DNA from: an uncultured Latescibacterota bacterium
Lineage (GTDB): Bacteria; Latescibacterota; UBA2968; UBA8231
NCBI GenBank assembly: GCA_958295495.1
Contig: OY282352.1
Coordinates: 5,774,049-5,838,048, forward strand
Reading direction: 5' to 3'
DNA length: 64,000 nucleotides
The notes under the pieces are model-generated. The model searched no databases, was not told the DNA's origin, and saw only the letters and a list, made by a program, of their open reading frames with translations. A program made the position numbers and the translations under genes. The first letter of the stretch is position 1, and the number at the start of each line of letters is the position of its first letter. Of the stretch, positions 62,320 through 64,000 are shown one piece after another.

Positions 62320-62976
62320 CTAATCCCTCAGTAGGATGTTCTGCTCCTTCAGGCTCTGGATTAGTTGGCTAAATTTAGGCACCAATCGGATCACGATACG
62401 TCGGTTGGGGGACTGGTCATCCTTCGTTCCAGTTAGAACAATCAGCTCCCGCTCGCCTAAGCCAACTGAGACGATATCGAATTCTTCCCAAGTGAAGCCA
62501 ACCTGCTCCCAATAGTCCACCACAGTTTGAGATCGTTTCAGAGATAGACTGCGGTTGTACTCTCTCTCGCCGTAACTGTCGGTGTGGCCCTCTACTACAA
62601 TACTGAACAATTTACTGTCTTTTTTTTCTATAAACTGCTTTAATTTTTGACCTATTCGCCTGAGCCGATCTTGCCCTTCGACGGGAATATCACTCAGAGC
62701 AGATTCATTAAAAGAAAACAAGATATCACTGCGCATCACAATAGTACCCTCTTCCACGGCCACGTCTTCCCCTCCCATAAATTCCTCTAACTCATCGAGA
62801 TCCTTCTCTATCTTACCCACCAATTCTTCCAGCGTCCGCAGACGACTCAGATCCACATAATTCTTGATGACCATCACGATGAGAAAAAAAGTGACGCAAA
62901 TGAAAATAGCCGTGATTGCGTCCGTGAAAGAAGGCCAGAAATTGAGCCCACTAGGGCTACTGTGATTCCTTTTCAT
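62320..62976 (-). CDS. MotB/ZorB-like OmpA-family protein
   Basis: 218 residues from ATG 62976 behind GGGAAAG; a TTG six codons earlier is an alternative. One N-terminal membrane helix, FWPSFTDAITAIFICVTFFL, carries the Asp expected of a MotB/ZorB proton channel. A short linker with a coiled segment leads to an OmpA C-terminal peptidoglycan-binding domain (FSIVVEGHTDSYGE, NRSLSLKRSQTVVDYW, NRRIVIRLV). It directly follows the coiled-coil gene (39 nt). In Zorya defence, ZorB anchors the ZorA motor to the wall. No ZorC/ZorD/ZorE is seen downstream, so the class is uncertain. Confidence 0.72.
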   Translation of the reverse strand: MKRNHSSPSGLNFWPSFTDAITAIFICVTFFLIVMVIKNYVDLSRLRTLEELVGKIEKDLDELEEFMGGEDVAVEEGTIVMRSDILFSFNESALSDIPVEGQDRLRRIGQKLKQFIEKKDSKLFSIVVEGHTDSYGEREYNRSLSLKRSQTVVDYWEQVGFTWEEFDIVSVGLGERELIVLTGTKDDQSPNRRIVIRLVPKFSQLIQSLKEQNILLRD

Positions 62977-63015
62977 CCAAGGCTGCTTTCCCAAGCATTC
63001 AGCCGATGGGCCTGA

Positions 63016-64000
63016 CTATTCCTTGCTATTTCTCTTGAATAATCGACGAATCCAACCCCAATTTCTTTGCGGTCGTACGGTTATAACTTGCGGCGATTTC
63101 GCCATGCCGTCCAACTGTTTTTCTATAGCCTGCGCCGTCGCATGCATGTCTTCAAGCTGGGGGATTACCTGATCGATAGCTTTCAGTACTTGGAGATCCT
63201 CGTCCGTTTTTTTGAACCCTTGGTTGATGGCTCCTACCATTTGATCTAGCTGGTTCTGCAACGGCGCTATCTCCTTGTTCAATCCTTGTAGATCTTGGCG
63301 AAACCTTTCCAATTCATCTTGTAAGGGCCTCTTGGCCCGTTCAAACGCCTCGCCTTGCTCCTTGCCCAATCTTTGCAGATCTTGGCGGAGCCCTTCCAAG
63401 CTATCTTGTACAGGTTGGTTAGCCCGTTCAAACGCTTCGCCTTGCTCGTTGAGCGTCTTCTTCTGAAATTCGAGGAAGGCATCTTGGCTCTCCCTGACAG
63501 CGATGAGCAGGTTCTGGATGTTCACGAAATTGGGACGATAATCTGTGTCATTAAATCCTTTTATCGTCTCCAGAGTCTCGGCTAGACCATCTCCTAGGGT
63601 CTCCATTCGCGCCTCAAATAACGTGGATTGTCTGTCCATCCGCTCATCAAAGGCTTGAAACTGTCGGACCATCAGTCGCTCGTTTTCCTCGAGCATAGTA
63701 TCGACGCTGCCCTTGAGCGCATTCAGAGGCTCGCTTAGCCGCTCAAAGTTCTCGATGTGTCGAGAAAACTCTATAGCCGCTCTCATTATTTCGTTCGCCC
63801 CCGCAGCTACCGTATTCCTGTGCTGCTCAAAAATCTCCGCGCTCTTCAGACTGGCCTCACTACTTTCCTTGAGCTTCGTGCCGCTCTCTTCTACAAGTGT
63901 GGCCAAGCGGGCGTTACTATCGACGATTTCCTTGAGTCTTTTGTCTAAATGGCCAGAAAAGATACGGAAATAATTATCGTATGTATCGACGATTTCCTTG
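63016..64000 (-). CDS. Coiled-coil tail of a ZorA/MotA-like protein (5' part outside window)
   Basis: The minus frame is open from the window end at 64000 to its stop at 63016 (about 327 residues); an internal TTG at 63906 is not the true start. It is almost entirely coiled coil with a near-duplicated 30-residue unit (EQGEAFERANQPVQDSLEGL and EQGEAFERAKRPLQDELERF) and ends in a basic tail GWIRRLFKRNSKE. ZorA proteins have MotA-type membrane helices followed by a long intracellular tail of this type. The helices would lie beyond the window, so this reading rests on the neighbour at 62320. Confidence 0.6.
   Translation of the reverse strand, partial: KEIVDTYDNYFRIFSGHLDKRLKEIVDSNARLATLVEESGTKLKESSEASLKSAEIFEQHRNTVAAGANEIMRAAIEFSRHIENFERLSEPLNALKGSVDTMLEENERLMVRQFQAFDERMDRQSTLFEARMETLGDGLAETLETIKGFNDTDYRPNFVNIQNLLIAVRESQDAFLEFQKKTLNEQGEAFERANQPVQDSLEGLRQDLQRLGKEQGEAFERAKRPLQDELERFRQDLQGLNKEIAPLQNQLDQMVGAINQGFKKTDEDLQVLKAIDQVIPQLEDMHATAQAIEKQLDGMAKSPQVITVRPQRNWGWIRRLFKRNSKE

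Overview
The window looks like a chromosomal stretch of a GC-rich, free-living or host-associated Gram-negative bacterium, probably of the FCB superphylum (Latescibacterota- or Poribacteria-like). This placement is inference. It rests on secreted proteins that end in a PNPFN/FlgD-like sorting domain, a TonB-dependent cobalamin uptake operon, and a strong expansion of phytanoyl-CoA dioxygenase (PhyH), enolase-superfamily and Gfo/Idh/MocA enzymes. No rRNA or phylogenetic marker beyond a partial tyrS and one tRNA is present.

Layout. 1-1.25 kb: 5' part of tyrS (minus) with a complete attenuation leader: promoter, a 21-residue leader peptide with six consecutive Tyr codons, and an intrinsic terminator. 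1.26-6.64 kb: oxidoreductase and one-carbon genes (Gfo/Idh/MocA, a sarcosine/dimethylglycine dehydrogenase-like flavoprotein, a DmdA/GcvT-like protein, a cupin). 6.7-8.35 kb: three-gene minus operon with an MbcA/ParS-like protein. 8.5-23 kb: mixed metabolic genes (PhyH, enolase superfamily, M14-like peptidase, MFS), a HigB/HigA-type toxin-antitoxin pair, tRNA-Val(TAC), two secreted sorting-domain proteins, and a head-to-head pair of truncated genes.

23-31.5 kb: AT-richer minus-strand defence cluster: a type ISP/IIG-like restriction-methylase, a SIR2-domain protein and a 1375-residue P-loop (STAND-like) protein, tightly packed in that order. 31.7-36.1 kb: a large secreted discoidin/FlgD-like protein, a P-loop kinase-like gene, an orphan sorting-domain fragment and a zeta-toxin-like pair. 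36.1-44.9 kb: second defence-like island: HipA-like kinase, HIRAN-domain protein, orphan HsdR (frameshifted at a canonical slippery heptamer), AAA-ATPase fused to a PD-(D/E)XK nuclease, and a Schlafen/AlbA_2 protein with a (QPEL)9 minisatellite. It is flanked by mosaic copies of its own pieces, one of which carries an exact in-frame 864-bp deletion of the HipA-like gene.

44.9-53.5 kb: catabolic cluster (enolase superfamily, acetamidase/formamidase, three PhyH, two SDR epimerases, Gfo/Idh/MocA, aldose 1-epimerase). 53.5-61.4 kb: cobalamin uptake operon under a B12 riboswitch: TonB receptor, secreted beta-propeller that may be a BtuG analogue, PduO-type adenosyltransferase, BtuF-, BtuC- and BtuD-like proteins. 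61.4-64 kb: a PIN-domain/small-protein pair, then a MotB/ZorB-like protein and the coiled-coil tail of a ZorA-like protein that runs off the window.

The most notable items are the tyrS Tyr-codon attenuator, the hsdR slippery-site frameshift inside a rearranged defence island, the SIR2/STAND/ISP cluster, and the BtuG-like propeller in a riboswitch operon whose terminator lies inside the receptor's signal-peptide codons.
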